A stretch of DNA of 64,000 bases. It comes from Candidatus Gastranaerophilales bacterium (GTDB lineage Bacteria > Cyanobacteriota > Vampirovibrionia > Gastranaerophilales > Gastranaerophilaceae). The translations under genes were made by a program, and so were the position numbers. This document shows positions 26,830 through 36,723 of this stretch, piece after piece. Location of the stretch: NCBI GenBank assembly GCA_944325105.1, contig CALUYW010000006.1, positions 32,437 through 96,436 on the forward strand, in the 5' to 3' direction. The first letter of the stretch is position 1, and every line of letters begins with the position of its first letter. The notes below the pieces were generated by a model. That model saw only the letters and a program-made list of their open reading frames with translations, was not told the DNA's origin and made no database searches.

Positions 26830-27550
26830 ACCCTGCTTTTTCGTACCCGAGTATTATATTTCTTATTTCATAATCGCTTGGTTTTGTAGAGTATGCGTAT
26901 CTGTAATATTCAAGAGCTAATTCTTTGTTGCCCGAATTTTCGAATATTTTTGCGATATTAAAATATGCATCCGTACATGAGGGGTTTATATTTATTGCAA
27001 GCATGTATTCTACAATTGAGTCTTTGTAGTTGTTTAAGCACCTTAAAATGTCGGCTTTTAGAAAATGCGCCTCCATACTGAGAGGATTTTTTTCTATTGC
27101 ATGGTTAATGTTCTCTAAGGCATCTTTATATTTTTCTTTGCTTTTTAAGTTAACGGCAAGCGTCAAATATTCTTCGTATGTTGGAGTTATTTTTGCTGCG
27201 GCAGCAATTTTTTGGGAGTTTAGTGAAATAGAGTACTCTTTGGGTACTTTTTCGTACTTTGGTTTTTTGCTTTTTGGGTTTGATATTGTATAGGTGTTTT
27301 TTGCACTTAAAAGATTAAGCGGACGAAAACCCTTGTAGTATGAAAGATTTAACTCTTGGTTGTTAATCTCGGGGAGTTTTTTTGTATCAATAGGGATTGA
27401 TTGCGGGATTTGCTCTGAGCCGTTAAGGTGAAATTCATAAACAACACCCGCGTTAATTTTTTCACTGCAATATGAAAGCTGCGTTGAAAAGAGCAAACAT
27501 GATGTTGCTATAAAAAAGGTATACAGAGTTTTTTTTGTTAAACTATTCAT
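26822..27550 (-). CDS. Exported TPR-repeat protein
   Basis: The 242-residue protein starts with a hydrophobic signal-like segment (about 8-28, ending near LSYCS). The Cys context does not form a good lipobox, so secretion by signal peptidase I is more likely. A low-complexity Lys/Pro/Asn region follows, then three tetratricopeptide repeats (about 125-235: ALENINHAIEKNPLSMEAHFLKADIL and two more). TPRs usually bind partner proteins. It overlaps the HD gene upstream by 8 nt, so it is the last gene of the chemosensory operon. Partner and role are unknown. Confidence 0.8.
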   Translation of the reverse strand: MNSLTKKTLYTFFIATSCLLFSTQLSYCSEKINAGVVYEFHLNGSEQIPQSIPIDTKKLPEINNQELNLSYYKGFRPLNLLSAKNTYTISNPKSKKPKYEKVPKEYSISLNSQKIAAAAKITPTYEEYLTLAVNLKSKEKYKDALENINHAIEKNPLSMEAHFLKADILRCLNNYKDSIVEYMLAININPSCTDAYFNIAKIFENSGNKELALEYYRYAYSTKPSDYEIRNIILGYEKAGFN

Positions 27551-28154
27551 CGCAAAGACAAACTTTTACTTTAAATACATCCTCAAAAAGAGTTTTCTTT
27601 TTGTCGAAAACTTGCTTAATCCCCTTATTAAACATTATATTTATGTCTGTATTTAATGTCAAAGTCCGTGTATCAAAATCATATTTAAAAACGATATTCT
27701 CGGCGGTTTGCATATGTCCTCTGTCAAGGGCATCGGCTAATCTTATAAGCGATGATATTACAAGCACTTTGTTTCTATCTGCTTTTGCAAGCGAGCTATA
27801 AAGCCTGTGTCTTGCCTCTTTTGGTTTTGAGCCTCTATGGTATCTTATGCTTGCTGCAACAATTTTGAGCTCGTTTTCTTTCAGGTCTTCAATTCCGTTC
27901 TCCAAAACAAGCTTTGCTCCTGTTTTGTTGTGCGGTTTTAGTGAATTCAAGCCGGTAAAAAAATTTCCTATGTCATGTAAAAGTGCGCAGTAAGTTATTA
28001 ATTTTTCACTGTTTTCAAAGTTTAAAAGTGTATTATCCGGCAATATGTTTTTTAAATCTTTAAATATTTTAAGACTTGTATTTTTTACAAAATAAGCGTG
28101 CTCAATACCTTTTTTTGAAGTGATATAGTTTTTTATATATTCTTCAAATCTCAT
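27543..28154 (-). CDS. HD-domain protein, Ppx/GppA C-terminal-like
   Basis: The 203-residue protein is an HD-superfamily phosphohydrolase with His19, the His60-Asp61 pair in CALLHDIG, and further ligands around IRYHRGSKP (about 102-110) and RLADALDRGH (about 137-147). The last three motifs and FDKKKTLFEDVF match the C-terminal domain of exopolyphosphatase/guanosine pentaphosphatase (Ppx/GppA), without the ASKHA ATPase part. It may act on a phosphorylated nucleotide. Its ATG overlaps the cheA stop (TAATG), so the two are translationally coupled. Confidence 0.82.
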   Translation of the reverse strand: MRFEEYIKNYITSKKGIEHAYFVKNTSLKIFKDLKNILPDNTLLNFENSEKLITYCALLHDIGNFFTGLNSLKPHNKTGAKLVLENGIEDLKENELKIVAASIRYHRGSKPKEARHRLYSSLAKADRNKVLVISSLIRLADALDRGHMQTAENIVFKYDFDTRTLTLNTDINIMFNKGIKQVFDKKKTLFEDVFKVKVCLCDE

Positions 28155-31100
28155 TACAATGCTTTCTTTAGGAAGCTATCGACGCATCTTACAAAGTATT
28201 CCTGTTCAAAACGGTCTTTTTGAATATATGCTTGAGTTCCTGCTTCTTTAAATCTTTTGCCCCATTTTGCTTCCGGCATGGAGGTTAAGACAATTATGGG
28301 TATATTTGCCCACTGAGGCTCTTTTCTTATTTCTTTTACAAATTCAAGTCCGCTCATAACGGGCATTTCATGGTCTGTTACTATAAGGTCAAAGTGTTCT
28401 TTGTGCATTTTGGTAAGAGCATCAGGTGCATTTGTTGCTATTTGCACCCTGTAACCGTAGTTTGTAAGAATATTCTTCTGCAGGGTTCTTGTAGTAAGTG
28501 AATCGTCTACTACAAGAATTTTATGCGAATAATTTTCTTTCATTTTTATGGCTTTATTTGAAGCCACAATTTTTGAGCTTAATTTTTTTGGCAATGCGCT
28601 TGAGAATATGTCTCCAACATTTAAAATTAAACATATCTCACCATTTGCAAGGGTAGTAATGCCCGAGATGTTTTTAACCTTGAATAAAGGTGCTTCAAGT
28701 CTTTTGTGCAGTACTTCTTGATCGCACACAAGTTTTTCGACAATAATTCCTATGGTCATACTCTCTGATTTAACAATCATGAGAGTATATTTGTTTGCAT
28801 GGCGGGGCTTGTTTTCAAGTTCAAGTATTTGAGACAGTGTATAAACAGGAATAACATCATCATTATGCACAAAATAATTTTTACCGTCTCTTTCAAAAAC
28901 ATCTGTCGTATCTACCCTAACTACGGTTTTGATTGCAGATGTAGGTATGGCATAGAGCTGATTTTGCTCGCTTACTATGAATGTTTTTATGGTTGCCATA
29001 GTGGCGGGAAGCTCTATAGTTACCATTGTGCCTTTTTGAAATTCGCTAAAGATATCCACCCTGCCGTTAAGTTGTGAAATTTTAGTATGAACAATGTCAA
29101 GCCCCAAGCCTCTTCCTGAAAGCTCGGTTACCGAATCGCCCGTTGTGAAGCCGGGGTAGAATATCAAATTTACCAGATGCTCTTCGTCTATTTTTTCTAT
29201 TTCATCGGGAGTTAAAAGACCGTTTTCAAGGGCTTTTTGCTTAATTTTTTCTACATCCAGTCCTCGTCCGTCATCGGTTATATTGATTATTATTTTGTTT
29301 TCCCTGTGTTTGGCACTTATTGTAATTTTACCGACGGGGTTTTTACCCGCTGCTTTTCTTTCTTCGGGCAGTTCTATGCCATGGTCTATTGAATTCCTTA
29401 GAATATGGATGAGGGGGATTTTAATTTCCTCTATAATTTTTTTATCCGCTGCAACATCTGCGCCCTCTGTAATAAATTCAATTTGTTTACCTTTTTCTTT
29501 GGCTATATTGTGCACCATACGGGGAAAAAGATGAAAAATCGTAGACAAGGGCAAAATGCGCATGTTTTTGACCATGCCTTCAATCTCACTTGTTGCGGAA
29601 TTGAGTTTAGAGTCATTTTCTTGCATTTGTTTAAAAAGGTCAGAAGTCTCTTTTATCAGGTAGACCATTTTTTCCGCATGATAATTTTGTAAAACCATAA
29701 GTTGTTTATTAAAAGCTGCTATGGCTCTGGGGTCAACAGTTGCTCCAAAAGATGGACCGCTTATGTATTTTCTGTCGAAATATTTTATATAGTACCCCAT
29801 TTTGTTAAAGCTTTTTTGCCATTCAAGAAGTTCGTTCTGTATGTTTTTTGCAACGCTTAAGTGTTCATTGGTTTTAATTCTTGTGACAATAAGGTCGCCT
29901 ATTTGGTTCACAAGCTTATCCAGTTTAAAAGAATCAATCCTAAGGGTTTTTATATCGCTTGTATCAATTGCACTTAGCCAGTCTTGACCTGATTTTTCGG
30001 TTTTTGCAGGTTTTTTGCTGATTTTTGGTCTTGTAATATTTAATTTTGACATCTGCTCAACTATTGTAATTTTTTGCAGCAGAAGTTCTATTTCAAATTT
30101 TCTCTCTTCCGGTTTTAGGCTTTCGGGTTCAAATATTTTCCTTGTGTTTTCACAGATTTCCTTTATCGCCTCAAGGGTGTCATTTTCAATGTTTTTTGAA
30201 TTACTTTGGTATAAATCAAGTATTTTTAATATAGTTTCAAATATTTTCTTTATTTCTGCATTTTCTATTTTGGTAAGCACCTGAGTGAGGAGCTCTTTTA
30301 TGTCAGGTAAAAATTCAAGGTTAATCTCAAGCAGGCTGAGTTTTTCGTATATTCTGTCTATAAGCTCTGCGATTATTTTTTTGTCTTCTCTCTTGTCTTT
30401 TTTAAATTTATCATCCGAATTGCTGTTTAGGAGTTCGTTTGCAATATTAAAATAATTTTGTGTCTGTATGCCTTTTTCTTTGCAGTATTGAGTAAAGAAC
30501 TCTTCGATAGCGTCTATTTTTGAGTTCATTTCAAGAATTTCGTTTTCGCTCGGGACTCTGCCATGAAAAGAAGAGATAAATCTTCCCGTATCGGTTATTA
30601 AATCTGAAAGTTCGCGTATGTTTAAATCTTTTACTATTACATTTAATTCTGCAAGAGGTGATTTTATTATTTGAATTTCGGAAAAATCGTTATTCTGTCT
30701 TGCTGACGAAAAAATGTATATCATCTGAACCATAAGTTCTTCGATTTTGTTTAATTTTGACAGAAGTTTTTTTACATTCTCGGGACAGTTAAACATTGCA
30801 TTGTTTTGCTTACTGTCTTGCGGTGCTATGGATGATATCTTTTCCAGTTTTTCTATATAATCTTGTGTATCGGGGGTTTTGTATTCTTGTTTTTGCTCAA
30901 CTGTTTTATTGATTAAAACCTGAATGTGGCTCAGTCCTCCGGAGATTAGGTCAATAATTTCACTTGTTGTTTGGATTTTTCCGTCTCTTAAGTACCCTAA
31001 AATATCTTCAATTTTGTGTGCAATTTTTTGAATACTCTCAAAGCCCAGCATTCTTGCTGAACCTTTTAGACTGTGGGCGTCTCGTGCAAGCTGGATTAAA

Positions 31101-31225
31101 ATGTCTTGATTTTTCGGGTCTTTTTCAAGAGCAAACAAACTTTTATCCATGGATTGCAGAATTTCTCCGCCTTCCTGCTGGAAAATATTTAGAATTTCAT
31201 CCAGTTCGTCATCTAAGAAATCCAT
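28154..31225 (-). CDS. cheA: Hybrid chemosensory histidine kinase CheA-REC
   Basis: Central kinase of a chemosensory array. The 1023-residue protein contains an Hpt domain with phosphoacceptor His51 (DAHSLKGSARMLGF), a long charged and coiled region (about 130-415), the P3 dimerisation helices (about 425-545), the ATPase (N-box HILRNSIDHGIEL 608-619; DDGRG 651-655; GRGLGL 704-709), a CheW-like P5 domain (about 745-878) and a C-terminal receiver (about 900-1020) with Asp951 in VTDHEMPVMSG. The built-in receiver makes it a hybrid, as in cyanobacterial and type IV pilus systems. It follows the MCP gene by 12 bases. Confidence 0.95.
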   Translation of the reverse strand: MDFLDDELDEILNIFQQEGGEILQSMDKSLFALEKDPKNQDILIQLARDAHSLKGSARMLGFESIQKIAHKIEDILGYLRDGKIQTTSEIIDLISGGLSHIQVLINKTVEQKQEYKTPDTQDYIEKLEKISSIAPQDSKQNNAMFNCPENVKKLLSKLNKIEELMVQMIYIFSSARQNNDFSEIQIIKSPLAELNVIVKDLNIRELSDLITDTGRFISSFHGRVPSENEILEMNSKIDAIEEFFTQYCKEKGIQTQNYFNIANELLNSNSDDKFKKDKREDKKIIAELIDRIYEKLSLLEINLEFLPDIKELLTQVLTKIENAEIKKIFETILKILDLYQSNSKNIENDTLEAIKEICENTRKIFEPESLKPEERKFEIELLLQKITIVEQMSKLNITRPKISKKPAKTEKSGQDWLSAIDTSDIKTLRIDSFKLDKLVNQIGDLIVTRIKTNEHLSVAKNIQNELLEWQKSFNKMGYYIKYFDRKYISGPSFGATVDPRAIAAFNKQLMVLQNYHAEKMVYLIKETSDLFKQMQENDSKLNSATSEIEGMVKNMRILPLSTIFHLFPRMVHNIAKEKGKQIEFITEGADVAADKKIIEEIKIPLIHILRNSIDHGIELPEERKAAGKNPVGKITISAKHRENKIIINITDDGRGLDVEKIKQKALENGLLTPDEIEKIDEEHLVNLIFYPGFTTGDSVTELSGRGLGLDIVHTKISQLNGRVDIFSEFQKGTMVTIELPATMATIKTFIVSEQNQLYAIPTSAIKTVVRVDTTDVFERDGKNYFVHNDDVIPVYTLSQILELENKPRHANKYTLMIVKSESMTIGIIVEKLVCDQEVLHKRLEAPLFKVKNISGITTLANGEICLILNVGDIFSSALPKKLSSKIVASNKAIKMKENYSHKILVVDDSLTTRTLQKNILTNYGYRVQIATNAPDALTKMHKEHFDLIVTDHEMPVMSGLEFVKEIRKEPQWANIPIIVLTSMPEAKWGKRFKEAGTQAYIQKDRFEQEYFVRCVDSFLKKAL

Positions 31226-31237
31226 ACTTTGCGCCCG

Positions 31238-32290
31238 TTATTCCTCGCTTAAGTTTGTTCTGAAATTTTTAGACAAAAATTGGAGATTTTCGACATTCTG
31301 GAAATTTTCTTCGGTAGCTTTGTAGTTATTTTCAAGCATAGAATTAATTTCTGAAATGGCATTTTCCGTAGTTCCGGTGTCATTTGATATTTTCTTTGAT
31401 GAACCCGTCATATCGTTAATGCCTTGAGAAATTTCATTCATAAGCAAAATCAGTTGTTCAATATTTGAACCTATGTTATGAGCTAGCTCAATCCCGGATT
31501 CTACCTCTTTTGTACCTTCTTCTGTTGCAAGAACGGTTGAGTTAGCTGTTTGCTGAATATTTGTAATAAGAGAGGTGATTTTCGTTGTTGCTTGTTTTGA
31601 TTCGTCGGCAAGTTTTCTGATTTCTCCCGCAACAATTGCAAATCCTTTGCCGTGCTCGCCTGCGCGTGCTGCTTCAACTGCGGCATTTAGTGCAAGGAGG
31701 TTTGTCTGTTCCGCTATATCTTCAACAAGGCCAATAGTAGATGATATCGATTGAATGAAGTCTGACAGTTCAAGAATTAACTCTGCAATTGTTTGGATTT
31801 TATGTCTTATGGTGAACATTTTTTCAATATTGGCTTTGACTGCGTCGTATTCGGTATTTGTGTAGTTAAGAGAATCAATCGCTTTTTGTTTTGTATTGCT
31901 GATTATGTCATTTAGGTCAGAGCTTTGACCTTTCAAGTTTTCTATAAGGAGTTTTATGTTTGAAATTTTTGCAAAAGTGAGGTTTATGTTTTCTTTCTGT
32001 ACAGAGGTTGCGCCCTCTATTTTTTTTGTATTTTCCAAAGCTGCCTCTATAAGCTCATTTATTGCCATAGCAGCTCTTTTTTTGAACTGTTTTTTTGTTG
32101 CTTCAAAAATAACTACAGTAAGGCAAAAAAGTAATACTAGCGACCCGCCTGTTACTGTTCGTGTCATATTGGCAAATTCAACAATGAAAAATAAAAAAGC
32201 AAAAATTAACAAAATAATTATTAAATCCACGGTTTGTTTTTTTGCAAGATAATCGTTTAAACCGTTCTTTTGTTTGATTTGTTTAGACAT
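31238..32290 (-). CDS. Methyl-accepting chemotaxis protein without a sensor domain
   Basis: The 350-residue protein has two adjacent membrane helices (about 22-41 and 46-64) with only a few residues between, so no periplasmic ligand domain. The cytoplasmic part is a long coiled coil containing the highly conserved tip [20 protein letters not shown], split here at about 190-209, and [20 protein letters not shown]. No HAMP domain is evident. It should nucleate the CheA/CheW array and sense something inside the membrane or cytoplasm. The ATG has an AGGGGA site. It is first in the operon with cheA, the HD and TPR genes, divergent from the response-regulator gene. Confidence 0.92.
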   Translation of the reverse strand: MSKQIKQKNGLNDYLAKKQTVDLIIILLIFAFLFFIVEFANMTRTVTGGSLVLLFCLTVVIFEATKKQFKKRAAMAINELIEAALENTKKIEGATSVQKENINLTFAKISNIKLLIENLKGQSSDLNDIISNTKQKAIDSLNYTNTEYDAVKANIEKMFTIRHKIQTIAELILELSDFIQSISSTIGLVEDIAEQTNLLALNAAVEAARAGEHGKGFAIVAGEIRKLADESKQATTKITSLITNIQQTANSTVLATEEGTKEVESGIELAHNIGSNIEQLILLMNEISQGINDMTGSSKKISNDTGTTENAISEINSMLENNYKATEENFQNVENLQFLSKNFRTNLSEE

Positions 32291-32358
32291 AAATCCCCTT
32301 TTTCCAAAAAATAATGTATAATTTTTTATACGTTCAATTATATAAAATTTTTATACCA

Positions 32359-33750
32359 ATGGCAAAAAAAGTACTCATAATAGATGATAACAAAGAAGAT
32401 GTTAAGAAGGCGGCAGATGTTCTTCAGGATGAAGGAATAGTCTGTGTACAATCGAGCAGTACTTTTGATATTCTAAACATTATTTATTCTGAGGTTCCAG
32501 ACCTTATAATACTTGATATTTTAATGCCTGAGCCGGGCGGATACGAGCTTTGCCGAATGATTAAATCCGATGATAATGCAAAGAATATACCTGTCATTAT
32601 GTATTCTGTTTTAAATAAAAATATAGATAAATTCTGGGCTTATCGCTCGGGTGCGGATAACTATATTAACAAAGAATGTTCCTCTGATGATTTTAGAGAG
32701 GCTTGTATGGGCATTATGGAAAAAATGCCTGTAAGTCTTGATACAAAGGCTGCCCTTTTGGGAGCGAAAACCAAAGTGCAGCTTTCTGATGTTAAAGTTG
32801 GCTTAAAGGAGGACCTTGTAAAAGATTTTAGTTTGCTCAAAGAGTTGGACGGGGATGTTGATATTCTTGCAATCAAGATATTTAAAATAATATACAGATA
32901 TTTTAAATATACCACTGCTGCAATATGCTTTAAGGATAAAAAGAACGCAGAGCACCTTTTTTTGGATATTTCAGATACCCTGCTCGGGCAGGATGTTCTT
33001 GAAAAAATAAAACAGAAAGCAAATGCCCCATCTGCAAAGGTTGATATTCTCCTTAAAAAAGAAGAGAAAAATACAATAAATTCTATTGAAGATTATAATG
33101 TTCGCTATGAATACGAGATTAATTCAAATGCTGACAGCATAGGCTTTTTGTGTTTATATGCCAAGGATAATCTTACATCGCATGAACTAAAACTTGCGGG
33201 AACAATAAAAGACCTTGTGGAACATATTATGCGTCTTAGATATTTTAAAATTTGCAACAAGGATAATCCAAAAGATGCAAATCCAAGAAAACTCTACACC
33301 CAACTTGATTTTGACAGGATTTTAAATTATGAATACAACTGGCACAAGAGAAATCAATCGCCAATGTGCCTTGCTTTTATGGAAATAGAATCTCTTGATG
33401 TGATTGAGAGGCAATATGGCGGAGAATACAGGGATGTTTTACTTGCAAAAGTGTCTAATTTGTTAAGCGGATGTCTTAGTGACGGAGATTTTATATACAG
33501 AAGCGAAGATGATATTTTTGCCGTTTTAATGACAAATTCCGAGCAAAAAAGAGCATTTGAAACTCTGGAGTATCTGGTATCAAAAATACAAGACCCTGTA
33601 TCTGGTGATTTTAGCGAAGATGAGATAAAAGTAAAAGCAGGTGCTCTTATGCTTAATGAAAAATATAAAAATCACTATGAATACATTGATGCAATTTATG
33701 ATGTGCTGGAAGAAGCAAGACACTGTGAAGTTGATATTTTGATAAGGTAG
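32359..33750 (+). CDS. REC protein with degenerate GGDEF domain
   Basis: I start it at the ATG of 32359, since residues before it (frame from 32314) add a poor N-terminus; neither start has a ribosome binding site. The 463-residue protein has a receiver domain (about 3-125: LIIDDN, Asp in LIILDILMPEPGG), a GAF-like middle segment (about 165-290) and a C-terminal GGDEF-type fold (about 310-460). The active-site loop reads SEDDIF near 382-387 instead of GGDEF, so cyclase activity is unlikely; binding c-di-GMP or a partner is more probable. It lies 6 bases before the double CheW gene. Confidence 0.85.
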   Translation: MAKKVLIIDDNKEDVKKAADVLQDEGIVCVQSSSTFDILNIIYSEVPDLIILDILMPEPGGYELCRMIKSDDNAKNIPVIMYSVLNKNIDKFWAYRSGADNYINKECSSDDFREACMGIMEKMPVSLDTKAALLGAKTKVQLSDVKVGLKEDLVKDFSLLKELDGDVDILAIKIFKIIYRYFKYTTAAICFKDKKNAEHLFLDISDTLLGQDVLEKIKQKANAPSAKVDILLKKEEKNTINSIEDYNVRYEYEINSNADSIGFLCLYAKDNLTSHELKLAGTIKDLVEHIMRLRYFKICNKDNPKDANPRKLYTQLDFDRILNYEYNWHKRNQSPMCLAFMEIESLDVIERQYGGEYRDVLLAKVSNLLSGCLSDGDFIYRSEDDIFAVLMTNSEQKRAFETLEYLVSKIQDPVSGDFSEDEIKVKAGALMLNEKYKNHYEYIDAIYDVLEEARHCEVDILIR

Positions 33751-33756
33751 GTTAAG

Positions 33757-34800
33757 GTGGATGAAATGGAAAATAATATAATAGAAACAGAACAAAACGC
33801 CCTTGTGACACCTCACTCGCCGGAGAGAATTTACACCATAGTTAATATTATGGATGATTACTATGCTTTTGATTCAAGGAATGTTCTTGAAATCATTAAA
33901 TTTGTTGAGCTTTCCCGTCCCGAGCGTATGCCTTCCCATATTGTCGGGCTTTTTGAGTATAACGATAAAATAATAAGCATTGTAGATATCAGGTCCATTT
34001 TGAATATCGAGAGAAAGCCTTATGATGTGAATTCCAGAATAGTTATTTTAAAAGTGGATTCCGAAGTTTTTGGTGTTATGGTTAATAAAGTAGTTGATAT
34101 AAAAAGAGTTGACCTTAAAAATCTTCAGCCGACGCCATATAACAGCAGCCGCAATTTTATAGAGTGCATTTATAATGCAGAAGTTTACCAATGCGGTGTT
34201 TTAAACCTTAAGGCTATAAACGAGTGGGTTTTAGAGCATGTGGATGATAGTGCGCAATACGGCGGGTTTGACCTTGTGCCTCAAGATGAACACTCAAGAG
34301 AAATTCTCCACCATAGAAAACTGGAGTACTACGAAAAAACAAGCAAAAATCCTTATACAATGTTAAGTGATAAAGACGAATTTGTTTCGTTTTTTGTCGG
34401 TGAAAACAGATATTGTCTTAAAATGAATGATATTAGGGGTTTTTATAAACTGCAAGAAACAAAAATGATTAAAGTTCCCTGCACTCCTGATTTTATACTT
34501 GGGCTGGTAAATATTAAAGGTGATTTTATCTGTGTAGTTGATGTTAAAAACTATTTTCACTCCCAAAATGTTCCATACAGCGGCTCGGGGACGATAATTG
34601 TCCTTAACTCCGATGAGTTTAAAATAGGTATATTGGCTGATGCCATAAGTGATAATATTCAAATAAAACCTGATGAAATAAGTGCCCTAAGAAAACAAGA
34701 CGGAAAAAGCGAACTTATGCAGTATGTGAAAGACGGCGAGATTTTTCTGGTAATAAATGTAGCTGAAATGTTGTCGAATGATAAATTATTTATCAGATAA
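33757..34800 (+). CDS. Double CheW-domain coupling protein
   Basis: CheW links chemoreceptors to CheA. This 347-residue protein has two CheW domains in a row (about 22-165 and 205-345), each with the Ile/Val-rich barrel pattern and VGLFEYNDKIISIVDIR or LGLVNIKGDFICVVDVK. An intervening linker contains REILHHRKLEYYEKT. The start is a GTG at 33757. It forms a unit with the REC-GGDEF protein and faces the MCP-cheA operon. The last 15 bases overlap the convergent glycosyltransferase gene. Confidence 0.9.
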   Translation: MDEMENNIIETEQNALVTPHSPERIYTIVNIMDDYYAFDSRNVLEIIKFVELSRPERMPSHIVGLFEYNDKIISIVDIRSILNIERKPYDVNSRIVILKVDSEVFGVMVNKVVDIKRVDLKNLQPTPYNSSRNFIECIYNAEVYQCGVLNLKAINEWVLEHVDDSAQYGGFDLVPQDEHSREILHHRKLEYYEKTSKNPYTMLSDKDEFVSFFVGENRYCLKMNDIRGFYKLQETKMIKVPCTPDFILGLVNIKGDFICVVDVKNYFHSQNVPYSGSGTIIVLNSDEFKIGILADAISDNIQIKPDEISALRKQDGKSELMQYVKDGEIFLVINVAEMLSNDKLFIR

Positions 34801-36693
34801 GTATCCCAGAGCCTCTTTTAGGCGATAGTCCAGCCCTTTTAATATGTTAAGATTTAAAAGCAGGATTTTATTTATTTCAGAGTTGTTATCTTGGGCTTTT
34901 AATTTTCTTAAGTTATCGGAAAATCTGTTTGTATAAGAAGTGCAAAGGAAAAATACGCTCGGGTATATGTAGTAATTTTTTGTAAAATCAGATAGTATTT
35001 TTACTATTTTTTCTTCAAAGTTTTGAGTGTTTTTATTAAAATTTTTTCTTCTTGCAAATTCTTTTAAGTATTCTTCCTGATATTTAAGCACAGATGACAC
35101 AATGCTTAAAATCCTTGTGTAGAGCGTTTGAGTTTGCTCTTTTGCTTTATTTAGTTTTTCTGTATTGTAATTTGGCGCTTTAGCTAAAATATCCGTTTTT
35201 TCAATGTTTTTCTCTTCTTTGAGCGCTTCGTTGAGTTCAATGTTTTTAAAACCGTTTATCTGGGCTCCGCCTGTTGAGGAGTTTATATACAAAATATCAG
35301 GGTTTTCTTTTGCAAACTGTTCAAAATATTTTATAAAAATAGCATAACATGCTTGCGTGGGGAGGCTTTCTCCGTTTTGTCCCAAGACCGTATAGAGGGT
35401 TTTATTCATGCGTTTTATGTAGTTTTTAACGTATGTTTCACCGTATTTCAGGTCAATTTGTTTTGAGCCAAGAAGTTTTTGTGTATATTTTTCAAAGTCT
35501 TTGGCTACAATTTCATATTTATTTGTTTGAGGGTTTAAAACGCACTCTAAATCTTCATAAGCACTGCCTTTAGCGTAGCATTTGCCGTCTTTAAATGCTA
35601 AGTTTTGTCCACAGAGAATGATTTTTTTAAAGCCCATAATTTTAGCACAGGATAGTGCAGTGTATGATACGGTTCCTATACTTTTTTGGTTGTTTATGTT
35701 TATGTCTAGGGCATCTGCAAGCCAATCGTTTAAGAAATTGTCTTTTGAGAAAAATAAAAATCTGTTTTTAACTTTAATATCCCACAGGTAGGTATTTGAG
35801 AACGGCTCAAAAATAAGGTTAATGTTGCTTGTGTCAATTTCTTCTATTTGACCTCTTGTGTCTATTGCCTCCACTACGCATAGAAAATCAGGTGTAATGC
35901 CGTTTTTATCAAGCAATTTTAATGACGGGCCGACTGCAAAAAGTATAAATTTATCACGATTTTGTTTTATAGTTTCGATATTTTCTTCAAGAGATGGCCC
36001 CGCTGAAGCAATAAGGGCGCATTTGCCTTTGTATATGTCTTTTAGTGAACTTAGAAGCGGAGTTTTTATAATTTTATTAAGGCTTGATAGAGTATTTAGT
36101 GTTGCGCTCGGAGCGATTTTGTTCAGAGTGTTAATATTTGCCTGTTTTTCACCTCTTGTTTTTTCGACAAGAGCGTGAGTTTTTTTTATTTCATCACCAA
36201 AAAGTTTCAGATAGGATGATAGAAATGATATAGTGATTTTTGTTTCTTTGTCAGATAAAATATCTGTCCAATCAAGCAGTTTTTGTATATTGTTTACTAC
36301 AAGTACATTTTTCTTTGAGAGGTTTTCGCTAAATTCCAATATTTCAAAAACACTCCTTAAAAGTTCTGTATCAGGTTCATAAATTATAACAATGCCGCTT
36401 GATTTTGATATAAACTCATCCGCAAGATAGCCTAAACCCAGCCCCCAGATTATTCTAATTGAGTTTTTATTATCTATATTTTTAATGTTGTCAACAATTT
36501 TTTGTGCCTCTTCTTTGGTAGATATTGTACTATGAAGCGGATAAGAGTTATACAAAAGGTTATACTCGCCGTTTTCATTTTGAACAAGTTCAAAGGTTGA
36601 TTTTATGTTATCTATCCTTAAAATTTTGTCGGCAAGCTCTTTATCATATCGTGAAATGGCTTGAAGATTAGAGCTTAGTACTTTATTTTCCAT
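34786..36693 (-). CDS. Maf/DUF115-family motility-associated glycosyltransferase
   Basis: The 635-residue protein contains the DUF115 (Maf_flag10) core: GKCALIASAGPSLEENIETI (about 222-241), FAVGPSLKLLDKNGITPDF and SYTALSCAKIMGFKKIILCGQNLAF. Family members transfer nonulosonic acid sugars (pseudaminic or legionaminic acid) to flagellin, which is needed for filament assembly in Campylobacter, Aeromonas and others. Long charged N- and C-terminal helical parts surround the core. The sugar and acceptor here are inferred. The flagellin gene is not in the window. Confidence 0.85.
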   Translation of the reverse strand: MENKVLSSNLQAISRYDKELADKILRIDNIKSTFELVQNENGEYNLLYNSYPLHSTISTKEEAQKIVDNIKNIDNKNSIRIIWGLGLGYLADEFISKSSGIVIIYEPDTELLRSVFEILEFSENLSKKNVLVVNNIQKLLDWTDILSDKETKITISFLSSYLKLFGDEIKKTHALVEKTRGEKQANINTLNKIAPSATLNTLSSLNKIIKTPLLSSLKDIYKGKCALIASAGPSLEENIETIKQNRDKFILFAVGPSLKLLDKNGITPDFLCVVEAIDTRGQIEEIDTSNINLIFEPFSNTYLWDIKVKNRFLFFSKDNFLNDWLADALDININNQKSIGTVSYTALSCAKIMGFKKIILCGQNLAFKDGKCYAKGSAYEDLECVLNPQTNKYEIVAKDFEKYTQKLLGSKQIDLKYGETYVKNYIKRMNKTLYTVLGQNGESLPTQACYAIFIKYFEQFAKENPDILYINSSTGGAQINGFKNIELNEALKEEKNIEKTDILAKAPNYNTEKLNKAKEQTQTLYTRILSIVSSVLKYQEEYLKEFARRKNFNKNTQNFEEKIVKILSDFTKNYYIYPSVFFLCTSYTNRFSDNLRKLKAQDNNSEINKILLLNLNILKGLDYRLKEALGYLSDK

Positions 36694-36723
36694 AATTGTT
36701 ATGTTACCATTAAGGGGGTAGAT

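Noticed and set aside
34786..34800. Sequencing error causing the overlap of the CheW and Maf genes
   Set aside because: Both ends are intact and short convergent overlaps also occur at murI/glgC, so it is a normal feature of this compact genome.
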